Assembly: GCA_964435775.1 (NCBI GenBank)
Contig: CAYTAP010000033.1
Location: 1 to 31,239, forward strand
Reading direction: 5' to 3'
Length of the DNA stretch: 31,239 bases
Source of the DNA: CAYTAP01 sp964435775
Lineage (GTDB): Bacteria; Planctomycetota; Phycisphaerae; Tepidisphaerales; Tepidisphaeraceae
Within the stretch, counting starts at the first letter, position 1; each line of letters starts with the position of its first letter. A program made the translations under genes and the position numbers. The notes beneath the pieces were generated by a model that saw only the letters and a list, made by a program, of their open reading frames with translations, did not search any database and was not told where the DNA came from. Of the stretch, positions 1-7,949 are shown piece after piece.

Positions 1-470
<470 letters not shown>

Positions 471-629
471 CATTTATCGATCACCGTCACACCAATCCCA
501 CTAGGATGGGATCAGCCCCGGCGGGCGAGCCGGGAACGATTGTCCGATTCCTCCATCCAACCCCTTGCGGGATCAGGCTTTGAAACCGGACACGATCAAT
601 AAGGGTCCTTTCGCCAAAAAGGTGCTCGA

Positions 630-704
630 CGATGCTCCACCATACGGAAAGACACTTGAGACACCGGCATTGGGGAACGCCGGACTCGAAAGGGTGGAGC
701 ATCG
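630..704 (-). other. Hairpin in the 23S leader
   Basis: A perfect 12-base inverted repeat, CGATGCTCCACC at 630-641 and GGTGGAGCATCG at 693-704, encloses a second stem CCGGC/GCCGG at 664-668 and 679-683. It lies between boxA and the mature 23S 5' end. A role in antitermination or processing of the leader is inferred from position. Confidence 0.6.
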
Positions 705-756
705 CAAAAAGTTTATTCTACAATTCAATAATAAACCTTGAACCTCACTATTCACT

Positions 757-768
757 TGTCAAAGAGCA
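757..768 (-). promoter_or_regulatory. boxA-like antitermination signal of the 23S leader
   Basis: On the minus strand the bases read TGCTCTTTGACA, one mismatch from the E. coli rrn boxA TGCTCTTTAACA. The site lies downstream of the predicted promoters and about 290 bases before the 23S 5' end, where NusB/S10 would load for rRNA antitermination. Confidence 0.7.
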
Positions 769-994
769 ACCTGATTCACGAATACGTCGGCCGAGGCCGA
801 TGGTTCGTTCTTCAGATTTTCCGCCAAACGCGGATGAGCGGGTCGAATCGTGTCGGCCGACTCATCCAAGTTTGGATGGTGCTTGCCCGGTCGTTCGGGC
901 GATGCGTCTTCGCGGCAAATGTTCTTTGCCGTGAACACTTCGTCACCGGTCATTGCCGATGACCTGATTGTTTCAGGGATCAGCGGGAGGCCGG

Positions 995-1024
995 TATGAT
1001 GGAACCGATTTGAACTTTTGTCAA
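995..1024 (-). promoter_or_regulatory. Possible second 23S promoter
   Basis: On the minus strand, a perfect -35 TTGACA (1019-1024) and a weak -10 ATCATA (995-1000) are 18 bases apart. It would be a second promoter downstream of the stronger one at 1098-1125. The poor -10 makes this uncertain. Confidence 0.35.
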
Positions 1025-1097
1025 ACCTGCTTCCTTTCCTGTCGGTTGAATCCGGTTGGCTGCTTGCCAAACCGTTTCAACCGTCTTGAGAGGGCGG

Positions 1098-1125
1098 AGT
1101 ATAGTAATCCGTTTGGTCGCGTCAA
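1098..1125 (-). promoter_or_regulatory. Sigma-70-type promoter of the 23S gene
   Basis: On the minus strand, -35 TTGACG (1120-1125) and -10 TATACT (1098-1103) have a 16-base spacer. Transcription would start near 1091, giving a leader of about 620 bases that contains boxA and the hairpin before the 23S gene. Confidence 0.65.
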
Positions 1126-1302
1126 GTGGTGTGAATTATTTTTTTCAAACCCACTTGAACGCCGCTCGAATCACCCTTTGGCTCGGCCCGTTCCTCATGT
1201 CGCGGGCGGAAAAGTAGCAGAACAATTTTGAATTGCAAGCCGTTGAAAGTAATTCCTCACTTTCCTGCGGTTTCCCGGCCGGGATCGGTCAATACCAGCG
1301 CT

Positions 1303-2310
1303 CTACCGCGTGGTCATGCGGACGTACCCTTGCGTGTTGGCTGGCATGCCGCCCGAGCCAATGCCTGAAAAATACCCATACCCACCGCTTCCAATCACCG
1401 TGACCGGGTAATACCCGACCGGCGAAGGGATGTAAGGCTGGATGTAAACGGGGCAATACGCCCGCGGCGGTCGGTAGCAACTGGGATAGTAGGAATACGG
1501 ATAGTAGTAATACCCGTAATAGCCGGTCGCTCCAGACGAATTGGAGTACCAGTAGCTCCGGGTGTCGTATCCCGCCGCATACGGCGCCGGCGGGGGATTG
1601 AACGCGAGATGCCCCGCTTCAACCGCCGTGCGCAGATCGGACCCGCCGTATGTTGCTCCCGGTGTCGGAGCTGGCGGCAGCGCCGGCGGCGTCGCCTCCG
1701 CCACTGGCGCGTTGTGGTGCGGCGTCATCGCGATCGCAGCCGGGCGCAGCACCGCTTTCGCCTGCCGCGCCAATTCATCCTGCAGCGAGAACAAATCCCG
1801 CAGGCTTCCGGTTGCCTTCATCGCGCCGACGTACTGCCCGGTGCTCGCATCCATCACCTGCGCCGTGAGGCGAACCTCCTGATCGAGCACCTGATACGTC
1901 CCGAAAATGACATAGGCCGCGCCGGCATCATCGGCAAGGCGGCGCGCCGTTTGTGGCGTGATCGGACCGGATGGGATTTCCTCCAATAAAATAGGATGAA
2001 GTGCCGCGATATCTGTTGCATTTGCTCCTGTTGCGCGAGGACGCATCGGCCGGGCCAGTTCCGCCAGCAGATCATCCCGCACACCCTTGCCAATCCAATT
2101 CAACTGTTCGGATCCGGTTGATTCCAATGAAAGGAGCAGCACCTTGACCGACGCCTCCCTGGACGATGGCTGCGTCGTTGGCGCTGAGCTTGTCGGCGTC
2201 TGCATGGGTGCCGGCGCCGGCGCAGTTTCGGCGGCATTGGCCGGATAACCCAATGGCATCGCCAGCGCCCCCACCGCCGCGATCGCGCTGATCCATGTGC
2301 CTTTTTTCAT
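1303..2310 (-). CDS. Secreted TolB/FlgO-like domain protein with tyrosine-rich tail
   Basis: 335 residues. A signal peptide is visible at 1-27: a Lys-Lys start, a hydrophobic core and an Ala-Asn-Ala cleavage site. A Pro/Thr/Ser-rich linker follows. Residues about 55-190 look like the N-terminal domain of the TolB/FlgO/CsgG type: a strand with KVLLLSLES, then GKGVRDDLLAEL, AAYVIFGTYQ and VRLTAQVMDASTG. The tail is rich in Tyr, Pro and Gly (about 260-320). The ATG at 2310 was chosen over an upstream start at 2343 because it gives a clean signal peptide and has GGAG seven bases before it. The cell role is unknown; an envelope or periplasmic protein is the likely class. It starts back to back with the thiamine-binding gene. 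Confidence 0.75.
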   Translation of the reverse strand: MKKGTWISAIAAVGALAMPLGYPANAAETAPAPAPMQTPTSSAPTTQPSSREASVKVLLLSLESTGSEQLNWIGKGVRDDLLAELARPMRPRATGANATDIAALHPILLEEIPSGPITPQTARRLADDAGAAYVIFGTYQVLDQEVRLTAQVMDASTGQYVGAMKATGSLRDLFSLQDELARQAKAVLRPAAIAMTPHHNAPVAEATPPALPPAPTPGATYGGSDLRTAVEAGHLAFNPPPAPYAAGYDTRSYWYSNSSGATGYYGYYYYPYSYYPSCYRPPRAYCPVYIQPYIPSPVGYYPVTVIGSGGYGYFSGIGSGGMPANTQGYVRMTTR

Positions 2311-2432
2311 CGTGCCGCTCCGTGCTGAAATCCGCTCCCTCATTGCAGGCTGTTCAACAGCGTTGACTGGCCTATTATATCAGGGAAACACCGTGTGCGG
2401 TGAAGAAAATCAACCTGAGCAAGGAGTCAATC

Positions 2433-2741
2433 ATGGTCCTGGCGGAGTTCAGCATTTGGCCGATGGACAAGGGCGAATCGGTCAGTCCCTACGTCGCCCG
2501 CTGCCTCGACATCATCGACCGCAGCGGCCTGTCCTATAAGCTCGGCCCCTTGGGCACCTGCATCGAAGGGGAGTGGGACCAGGTGATGGGCGTCATCACG
2601 AGCTGCTACAAAGCCCTGGAGGCCGATTGCAACCGGATCACGGCCAGCGTGAAAATCGACGCCCGCAAGGGACATGATGATCCGCTCTCCTCCAAAATCG
2701 CCAGTATCCAGAAGCGTGTCGGTCGGCCGCTGAAGACCTGA
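2433..2741 (+). CDS. MTH1187-family thiamine-binding protein (DUF77)
   Basis: 102 residues, the usual length for this single-domain ferredoxin-like family. The start MVLAEFSIWPMDKGESVS, then YVARCLDIIDRSG and GTCIEGEWDQVM, are hallmark segments. Family members bind thiamine or pyrimidine precursors in the cytoplasm, as judged from YkoF-like homologues; whether this is storage or transport is not established. The ATG at 2433 has AAGGAG six bases upstream, so the upstream GTG at 2400 is rejected. No thiamine pyrophosphate riboswitch could be seen in the short leader and no thiamine synthesis gene is nearby. The gene is followed by a family D repeat and htpX. Confidence 0.88.
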   Translation: MVLAEFSIWPMDKGESVSPYVARCLDIIDRSGLSYKLGPLGTCIEGEWDQVMGVITSCYKALEADCNRITASVKIDARKGHDDPLSSKIASIQKRVGRPLKT

Positions 2742-2847
2742 GATGCGGGTGCAAACAAAGACCGAAATTGTAATCGCGCAGTCCGCGCGACCATGGTGTT
2801 TTCATCTATAGTGTTCGGTGAGAGAAGACTAGGTGGTAAGCGGATTT

Positions 2848-2913
2848 GTAGGGTCCGCCTCGCGGACCATGATACCGGCTGCTCGCAAAGATGGTCCGCG
2901 AGGCGGACCCTAC
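2848..2913. repeat. Family D inverted repeat (GTAG-headed, REP-like pair)
   Basis: Two perfect 22-base inverted arms, 2848-2869 and 2892-2913, flank a 22-base loop. Each arm starts with GTAG and then folds on itself: GGTCCGC, loop CTC, GCGGACC. A GTAG foot next to a small palindrome is the layout of REP units moved by RAYT transposases, and two inverted units form a BIME. It ends 13 bases before the N gap that holds the htpX start. Confidence 0.85.
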
Positions 2914-2925
2914 CTCCCCAAGGAA

Positions 2926-2935
2926 NNNNNNNNNN
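2926..2935. other. Assembly gap (10 N)
   Basis: Ten undetermined bases interrupt the start of htpX. AAGGAA directly before the gap looks like the ribosome binding site, so the start codon is probably inside the gap. Ten N may be a placeholder, so the true gap length is unknown. Confidence 0.95.
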
Positions 2936-3742
2936 CAATTCTACAACAACGTCAAAACCGCCCTGCTCCTGGGCCTGCTCACCGGGCTGATCCTCGCGAT
3001 CGGCGCGGTGCTCGGCGGACAGCAGGGGCTGATCATCGCACTGATTCTCGCGGCGGTGATGAACTTCGGCAGCTACTTCTTTTCCGACAAGATCGCCCTG
3101 GCGACGATGCACGCACAGGAAGTCGGGCCGGAATTGACCGACGCCGCCAACATGCCGATGCCGCGCGTCTACGTCTCCCCCACCGCCGCGCCCAACGCAT
3201 TCGCGACCGGCCGCAATCCCAGCCATGCCGCCGTCTGCGCGACGAGCGGCCTGCTCCAGATGCTCGGCCGCGAGGAAGTGAAGGGCGTCATGGCGCACGA
3301 GTTGGCGCACGTCAAGCACCGCGACATCCTGATCAGCTCCATCGCCGCAACCATCGCCGGCGCGATCACCTACCTCGCGTACATGTTCATGTGGGGCGGC
3401 GGGCGGCGCGACAACAACGAAGGCAACCCCCTGCTCGGTCTGCTCATGCTCCTGCTCGCGCCCATCGCCGCCGGGCTGATCCAAGCGGCCATCAGCCGAT
3501 CGCGTGAGTTCAACGCCGACAAGGAAGGGGCCGCGCTGTTGGGCAATCCGATGCCCCTGGCGACCGCCTTGGAGAAAATCCACATGGCCTCGCAGCGGAT
3601 TCCTCTCGACGTCAACCCCGCCTTCAACAGCATGTTCATCGCCGAGCCTCGCAATGTGATGAAATCAATCGGCGCTCTCTTCAGCACCCACCCGCCGCTG
3701 GAGGAACGCCTGCTCAATTTGATCGGGCGCGAGAGGGTGTAA
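2927..3742 (+). CDS. htpX: Membrane zinc metalloprotease HtpX
   Basis: About 271 residues if the gap length is correct, close to the usual length of HtpX. Two N-terminal membrane segments can be seen (TALLLGLLTGLILAIGAVLGG and LIIALILAAVMNFGSYFF). The zinc motif HELAH lies in VMAHELAHVKHRD, with two further hydrophobic segments after it. The third zinc ligand is probably the Glu in SRSREFNADKEGA. HtpX degrades misfolded membrane proteins, with the active site facing the cytoplasm. The start codon is hidden in the N run at 2926-2935; the start given here is the first in-frame codon in the gap. Family B repeats follow the stop, and the next gene is convergent. Confidence 0.93.
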   Translation, partial: XXXQFYNNVKTALLLGLLTGLILAIGAVLGGQQGLIIALILAAVMNFGSYFFSDKIALATMHAQEVGPELTDAANMPMPRVYVSPTAAPNAFATGRNPSHAAVCATSGLLQMLGREEVKGVMAHELAHVKHRDILISSIAATIAGAITYLAYMFMWGGGRRDNNEGNPLLGLLMLLLAPIAAGLIQAAISRSREFNADKEGAALLGNPMPLATALEKIHMASQRIPLDVNPAFNSMFIAEPRNVMKSIGALFSTHPPLEERLLNLIGRERV

Positions 3743-3748
3743 GATATA

Positions 3749-3885
3749 AGGATGAGGGATGAAGGATGAAGGATGAATGGTGAGGGATCAAATCAGGGAA
3801 CCGCGCTCAAAAAATGACATGCCTCGCACGAGCCGTGCATCGACCGCGCGTTTTTTTTCATCCTTCATCCTTCATCCTTCACTCC
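3749..3885. repeat. Family B inverted repeat (GGATGAA words), possible bidirectional terminator
   Basis: The left arm (3749-3776) is built of GGATGAA/GGATGAG words and the right arm (3857-3885) of the complementary TTCATCC words. The 80-base loop includes the short inverted pair TGCCTCGCACG/CGTGCATCG-like text. It fills the gap between the convergent htpX and ABC ATPase genes. A run of eight T lies before the right arm. A bidirectional terminator role is inferred from position. Confidence 0.75.
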
Positions 3886-3894
3886 TACCCCCAT

Positions 3895-4848
3895 TCAAGC
3901 GGCGGCCTGTTGCGCCGTTACTTCGATGAAGAACTCCTCCAACGTTGCATGTTCGAGCCGGATTTCCCGCAGTGGCCAGCCATGCTGGATGATCGTCCGC
4001 GCGACTTCCTCGCGGATGTCCTGCTCGGGTTTGGGGCGAAGGGCAAGCGTGATCTGCGAGCGATCGACTGCACCGGCGCCTTCCAGCACTTCCACATGCC
4101 GCACGCCGCTGACGCGAGAGAGTGCGGCCTGAACCTCCTTCACCGGCCCGCGACATTCGACAAGCACCCGCGCCGTCATTCGACGGCTTTGCCGCAGTTC
4201 CTCCGGCGAACCCTGCGCGACGAGCTTCCCGGCCGCGATGATGATCGCGCGATCGCACACCGCCTCCACCTCCGGCAGGATGTGCGTCGAGAGCATGATC
4301 GTGTGCCTGCCTCCCAGGTCGCGGATCAGTTTACGCGTCTCGCGGATTTGCGTCGGGTCGAGCCCGACCGTCGGCTCATCAAGAATGAGCACCGGCGGGT
4401 TGTGCAAGAGCGCATCGGCCAGCCCGACCCGCTGGCGATACCCCTTGGATAGATGCCCAATGACGCGCCGTTCGACCTCCTTCAACCAGCAGCGCTCGAT
4501 GACCTCATCGATCCGCTTCCGCCGTTCGGCGCGGGGCATTCCGCGCAGCCGCCCGCGAAAGTCGAGGTATTCCCGCGCCTTCATCTCGGTATAAAGCGGC
4601 ACGTTCTCCGGAAGATAACCGAGGTGCCGCCGCACCTGTTCGGATTGGTGAAAGATATCGAAGCCGTTGATCGTGGCCGTCCCGCTCGTCGGGGGGATGT
4701 AGCAGGTGAGCATCTTCATCGTCGTGCTCTTGCCCGCGCCGTTGGGCCCGAGAAAGCCGACGACCTCCCCCTCCTTCACCTCGAAGCTGACCCCCTTGAC
4801 CGCCTCCACCGCCCCATACGATTTACGAAGCTCCGAAACCGCGATCAT
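3895..4848 (-). CDS. ABC-2 type transporter ATP-binding protein (GldA/CcmA-like)
   Basis: 317 residues. Walker A GPNGAGKS at 34-41, signature LSKGYRQ at 133-139, Walker B VLILDE at 153-158 and the switch His at 189 are all intact. The C-terminal extension, about 220-315, is typical of GldA-like drug or polysaccharide exporters. It would power an ABC-2 permease in the inner membrane, but no permease gene is adjacent: the next gene upstream is a tRNA and the downstream neighbour htpX is convergent. The substrate is therefore unknown. The ATG at 4848 is preceded by GAGG eight bases upstream. A possible promoter lies at 4895-4924. Confidence 0.92.
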   Translation of the reverse strand: MIAVSELRKSYGAVEAVKGVSFEVKEGEVVGFLGPNGAGKSTTMKMLTCYIPPTSGTATINGFDIFHQSEQVRRHLGYLPENVPLYTEMKAREYLDFRGRLRGMPRAERRKRIDEVIERCWLKEVERRVIGHLSKGYRQRVGLADALLHNPPVLILDEPTVGLDPTQIRETRKLIRDLGGRHTIMLSTHILPEVEAVCDRAIIIAAGKLVAQGSPEELRQSRRMTARVLVECRGPVKEVQAALSRVSGVRHVEVLEGAGAVDRSQITLALRPKPEQDIREEVARTIIQHGWPLREIRLEHATLEEFFIEVTAQQAAA

Positions 4849-4894
4849 AAAATCATCCTCGTCGTGCGTGATGGGTTCGTTCGACTTCCCCCAT

Positions 4895-4924
4895 GAAATA
4901 CGGCGCGGCGGGGGACGGCGTCAA
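4895..4924 (-). promoter_or_regulatory. Possible promoter of the ABC ATPase gene
   Basis: On the minus strand, -35 TTGACG (4919-4924) and a weak -10 TATTTC (4895-4900) lie 18 bases apart, about 45 bases before the start codon. It is a weak match. The remainder of the 4849-5382 stretch holds no gene I can support. Confidence 0.3.
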
Positions 4925-5317
4925 ATGAACCCGCGGACCCCGCAATGAAAAAACGCGGCGACGCGGAGGAAATGAGTTTCGCAGAGGCGCACAGCCTCTG
5001 TTGGCCTGCAAGGTTTGCAAAACGGCGCACGCGCGTTCGGGCGCCGCGTCAACATCATGCGAGGGATTGAAAAGGTTGGGTTCACCGGCGAGACGAGGCG
5101 AGAGCGAAATTCTTGCCTCTATGTTGCAAAGGCACGGACGGGATTCTTTTCGCATTACGCGGGCATACGTGCTTGACATTCGAGCTTATAGCCTCGGCTG
5201 GAATTGCGGACAAGCCGATGCCCGCGCCACGGCCATGCAATTCCGTGCTGTTGTTATCGCACAACGTCGCCCGAAAATGCGGCATGGATCAACTCAGATC
5301 AACGCGGCTTTTCTTTG

Positions 5318-5340
5318 TCCGTGTTCATCCGTGGTTCGTT
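5318..5340. repeat. Word repeat TCCGTG-TTCA (family H)
   Basis: Two near-copies, TCCGTGTTCA and TCCGTGGTTC, lie in tandem in the intergenic stretch before the tRNA-Gln promoter. Similar phrases recur in many environmental genomes; this statement is from memory. The role is unknown. Confidence 0.4.
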
Positions 5341-5382
5341 TCCGTCCAGGATGGAAAGCCCCTGATGGAATTCCTCCCCCAG

Positions 5383-5410
5383 TTGACACCCCCGGGCTCG
5401 CATTTATAGT
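5383..5410 (+). promoter_or_regulatory. Sigma-70-type promoter of tRNA-Gln
   Basis: A perfect -35 TTGACA (5383-5388) and -10 TATAGT (5405-5410) have a 16-base spacer, and the tRNA begins 13 bases further on. The G/C-rich spacer is unusual but the boxes and position are convincing. Confidence 0.75.
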
Positions 5411-5422
5411 GGAACGCACACT

Positions 5423-5493
5423 TGGGGAATGGTGTAACGGTAGCACAGCAGACTCTGAATCTGCTTGTCTAGGTTCGAATCCTAGTTCCCCAG
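5423..5493 (+). tRNA. tRNA-Gln (anticodon CTG)
   Basis: Acceptor stem TGGGGAA/TTCCCCA, anticodon stem GCAGA/TCTGC with loop CTCTGAA (anticodon CTG) and T arm CTAGG-TTCGAAT-CCTAG are all paired. The discriminator base is G, as expected for Gln. CCA is not encoded. Its 3' end appears to have been used as an integration site (see the next feature). Confidence 0.96.
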
Positions 5494-5715
5494 CTTTCGG
5501 ACATCTCCGGACAAACGCGGTCAGGGGCGGTAAAATCAGGCAAATTTCGGGCGAAATCGGCGGATTCTGGATCATCCGCCGCCGGACGTTTGCGGACATC
5601 ATCGGACATGTTTTGACATCTGCGAAGTGCGATTCGCGTACCGATTTGGGTACCAATTCGTGCGCCAATTTGCGGGCCGCGAATTGGCCCGTCGTCATCG
5701 GCGATGCTCGGCTAT
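5494..5715 (-). pseudogene. Possible tail of a tyrosine integrase next to tRNA-Gln
   Basis: On the minus strand an open frame runs toward the tRNA. Its first part holds a fourfold four-residue repeat, RKLA-HELV-PKSV-RESH, in 12-base DNA units at about 5624-5671. Tails with repeated LAP-K type motifs are common at the end of planctomycete tyrosine integrases that lie against tRNA genes; this is family knowledge from memory. The plus strand also shows CGGACA words at 10-base spacing (5498-5517 and 5583-5612), like the arm-type sites of integrases. No catalytic domain is left, because the region before it is taken by the helicase gene on the other strand. The call is tentative. Confidence 0.35.
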
Positions 5716-5764
5716 GACTTACGCATGCGCTTGGGGTAATGTCGTGGCATGACAAGGCGGCGAC

Positions 5765-7807
5765 ATGAATCTCCATGAACTGTCCAAACTCGCCGGCAGC
5801 GCCCGGTGCCGGGTCATCGGATGGGGGGAGGCGGGCAACGATGGGCATCGGCGGGTGCTCGGCGCGTTGATCCGGGCGTTTGACCGGAGCGAATCGGCGC
5901 TGCTGTGCGAGGCGAGCCTCGCGCGCAGGACCAACCATCCGCCGGACATTGTGCTGATCGACGCGCGGATTGGCGTGCATACCTTCGAGGTCAAAGCGAT
6001 GCCGCTGGGGCAGATCGAGGAGCTGGCGGCCGGGGGGCATCTGACGATTCGATACGCCAGCGGCGTGAAGAACGCCAACCCCATCGCGCAGGTTCGCACG
6101 GCGATGTTCGATATCAAGGATGCGACGGTGCGTGCATTTGAGGCGGATGTGCAACTGCCGTTCAAGTATTGGGTTGCGTTCCCCTCGATCACGCGACAGC
6201 AGTGGATTGCGCGGTTTGGGGAGGCGGCGTATCGGCCGGATGAGTTTCTGTTCGCCGAGGATCTCGAGCCGACGCAACTTGCGGCCAGGTTGGGCGCGTC
6301 GTCAAGGCATGATTCAAATGAACCGATCAAGCTCTGTCCGCTTGCGCAGCTTGAGTGCGTCTGGAAGGCCTTTGGCGACACGTCCGTTCTGTACGCGACG
6401 CCGGAGGATCGCCAGCCGCGCCGGGTGGAGGAAGGAACACTCGGCGAGCAATTCGACGAGGCGGCCGAGGCATATAAGGCGCTCTCGGACGAGCAGCAGC
6501 GTCTGTCGGTACTCAACTGGGAGGATGGTCCTCGCCTCGTCCGCGGCGTGGCGGGAAGCGGGAAGACGGTGGTGCTGGCCAACAACCTCGCACGCCGTCT
6601 GCAACGGACTCTCGCGGCGAGAAACGAGGGACTTTTCGGAGACAAGCCGCTTGCGCCGCGTTTTCTGGCGGTTTGCTTCAACCGGACGCTTGCGCCTTTC
6701 ATTGAGAAGAAGATCGCGATCGCCTATCAGCAGCGCACAGGGGAGGCGGTTCCGAAGGGGGCGGTGGAGGTTTGCTCGTTCAACACGCTGATGCATCGAT
6801 TGATGGAGGCGGGGTTGTGGCGCTATCAAACCATCGGCAGCGCATCGGACATCGTGCGGGCGATGCGGTACACGGAGGAGCTGGAGGACTTTCGCCAGCA
6901 AAACCCCGGGAAGCTTCTGAAGCTGGCGTATGACGCGATCTATGTTGATGAGGGACAGGATTTCGCGGAGGAGGAGTTTGGCCTTCTCAAGGGGCTTTGC
7001 CGGGTGACCGATGGCGGCGAGCCAAGTCTGTATGTTTTTTATGATGATGCGCAGAATCTGTACGGACGCAAACGCCCCAACTGGCAGTCGGTTGGATTGA
7101 ACATCCGCGGCGGACGCGCGTTTGTGATGACCCAATGCTTCCGCAACACGCGCCCGATCGTCGAGGCGACGTTCAACGTCCTTTATGGGTCATGCGCACA
7201 GTTCAAAGGCCCGGTCCCGACAAAGGATTTCGGCGACATCGCGACGCTGGAGCAAAAGGGGCTGATCGCGCATGAGGATGGTCTGTGGCGGGTGGGGTTT
7301 GCGGTGCGGGATGGCCGGGCGCCTGTGCTTTCATTGACGAACAGCCCGCGGAAGGAAACCGAATCGATCATCACCCGACTGCGCTGGCTTTTGGGTCAGC
7401 AGGAAGTCCGGCCTCAGGATATTCTCATCCTCACTTACACCAAGGAGCGCGCCAGGGAATTGGCCGACGCATTGTCTGGTGCGCGGTTGCCCGGCATCAA
7501 CGACATCCATGTTGCCATGGACAAGAAGGATGAATCGCTCGGACAGAGAAACCGGCTGACCGTGAGCACGGTCCACTCGGCCAAGGGATACGACGCCTAC
7601 TGCGTCCTGCTCGCGTCGGCCAATGATTTTTCGCTGGATGTGGCCGGACGCGCGAGCTTCTACGTTGGCTGCACGCGGGCGATCGAATACCTCGAAGTCT
7701 TCGCGTGCGAAAATACGGGACTCGTCCGTGAACTCGGGGATGTGCTGAAGAAAATCAGCGCCAGGCCAAGCGCGCCCACAACCTCTCGACAACCAATCTT
7801 AAAATAG
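5765..7807 (+). CDS. NERD-domain nuclease / UvrD-like SF1 helicase fusion, putative defence protein
   Basis: 680 residues. An N-terminal NERD-type nuclease domain (about 20-135) shows the Asp61, Glu75-x-Lys77 pattern, as in PPDIVLIDARIG and HTFEVKAM, plus the NPIAQ motif with Gln109. An SF1 helicase follows: Walker A GVAGSGKT at 261-268, motif II DEGQD at 394-398, YDDAQN at 425-430, STVHSAKG near 600 and YVGCTRA near 640. All key residues seem intact. NERD-helicase fusions include the staphylococcal anti-phage protein Nhi, so a single-gene defence role is inferred. It lies beside the tRNA-Gln integration scar, a typical place for acquired genes. AAGG stands ten bases before the ATG. A role in repair cannot be ruled out. 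Confidence 0.85.
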   Translation: MNLHELSKLAGSARCRVIGWGEAGNDGHRRVLGALIRAFDRSESALLCEASLARRTNHPPDIVLIDARIGVHTFEVKAMPLGQIEELAAGGHLTIRYASGVKNANPIAQVRTAMFDIKDATVRAFEADVQLPFKYWVAFPSITRQQWIARFGEAAYRPDEFLFAEDLEPTQLAARLGASSRHDSNEPIKLCPLAQLECVWKAFGDTSVLYATPEDRQPRRVEEGTLGEQFDEAAEAYKALSDEQQRLSVLNWEDGPRLVRGVAGSGKTVVLANNLARRLQRTLAARNEGLFGDKPLAPRFLAVCFNRTLAPFIEKKIAIAYQQRTGEAVPKGAVEVCSFNTLMHRLMEAGLWRYQTIGSASDIVRAMRYTEELEDFRQQNPGKLLKLAYDAIYVDEGQDFAEEEFGLLKGLCRVTDGGEPSLYVFYDDAQNLYGRKRPNWQSVGLNIRGGRAFVMTQCFRNTRPIVEATFNVLYGSCAQFKGPVPTKDFGDIATLEQKGLIAHEDGLWRVGFAVRDGRAPVLSLTNSPRKETESIITRLRWLLGQQEVRPQDILILTYTKERARELADALSGARLPGINDIHVAMDKKDESLGQRNRLTVSTVHSAKGYDAYCVLLASANDFSLDVAGRASFYVGCTRAIEYLEVFACENTGLVRELGDVLKKISARPSAPTTSRQPILK

Positions 7808-7845
7808 CAACATATTGGCAATCTATACTTTATTATAGTTCGCCT

Positions 7846-7865
7846 CAATGGTGAATTAACCATTG
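7846..7865. promoter_or_regulatory. Palindrome overlapping the -35 box, possible operator
   Basis: CAATGGT (7846-7852) and ACCATTG (7859-7865) form a perfect seven-base inverted repeat with a six-base spacer. Its right half overlaps the -35 box of the next promoter, which would suit a dimeric repressor. Confidence 0.45.
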
Positions 7866-7891
7866 GATGTTCCCGGAAAGTCATATATAAT
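7863..7891 (+). promoter_or_regulatory. Promoter of the dioxygenase gene
   Basis: -35 TTGGAT (7863-7868) and a perfect -10 TATAAT (7886-7891) have a 17-base spacer. The surrounding 7808-7949 segment is much richer in A and T than its neighbours. The start codon is 59 bases downstream. Confidence 0.65.
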
Positions 7892-7949
7892 CGCCAGTAA
7901 TATGCGTTCATTTTGATCGTGCTTGAATCACAGTTTACATGGGGAACAT

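Noticed and set aside
500..1300. 16S rRNA or tRNA spacer next to 23S
   Set aside because: No 16S 3'-end signature such as the anti-Shine-Dalgarno region and no tRNA cloverleaf can be read on the minus strand.
2344..2432. TPP riboswitch before the thiamine-binding gene
   Set aside because: The leader is under 100 bases and lacks the conserved CUGAGA and ACCUGA-type elements in the right order.
2606..3583. Minus-strand frame across the N gap and htpX
   Set aside because: Overlaps two well-supported genes on the other strand and spans undetermined bases.
5294..6277. Minus-strand frame running through tRNA-Gln and into the helicase gene
   Set aside because: Its left part is only the complement of the tRNA (the familiar GFEPR text) and its right part is the complement of the helicase. 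Only the middle segment was kept, as a possible integrase tail.
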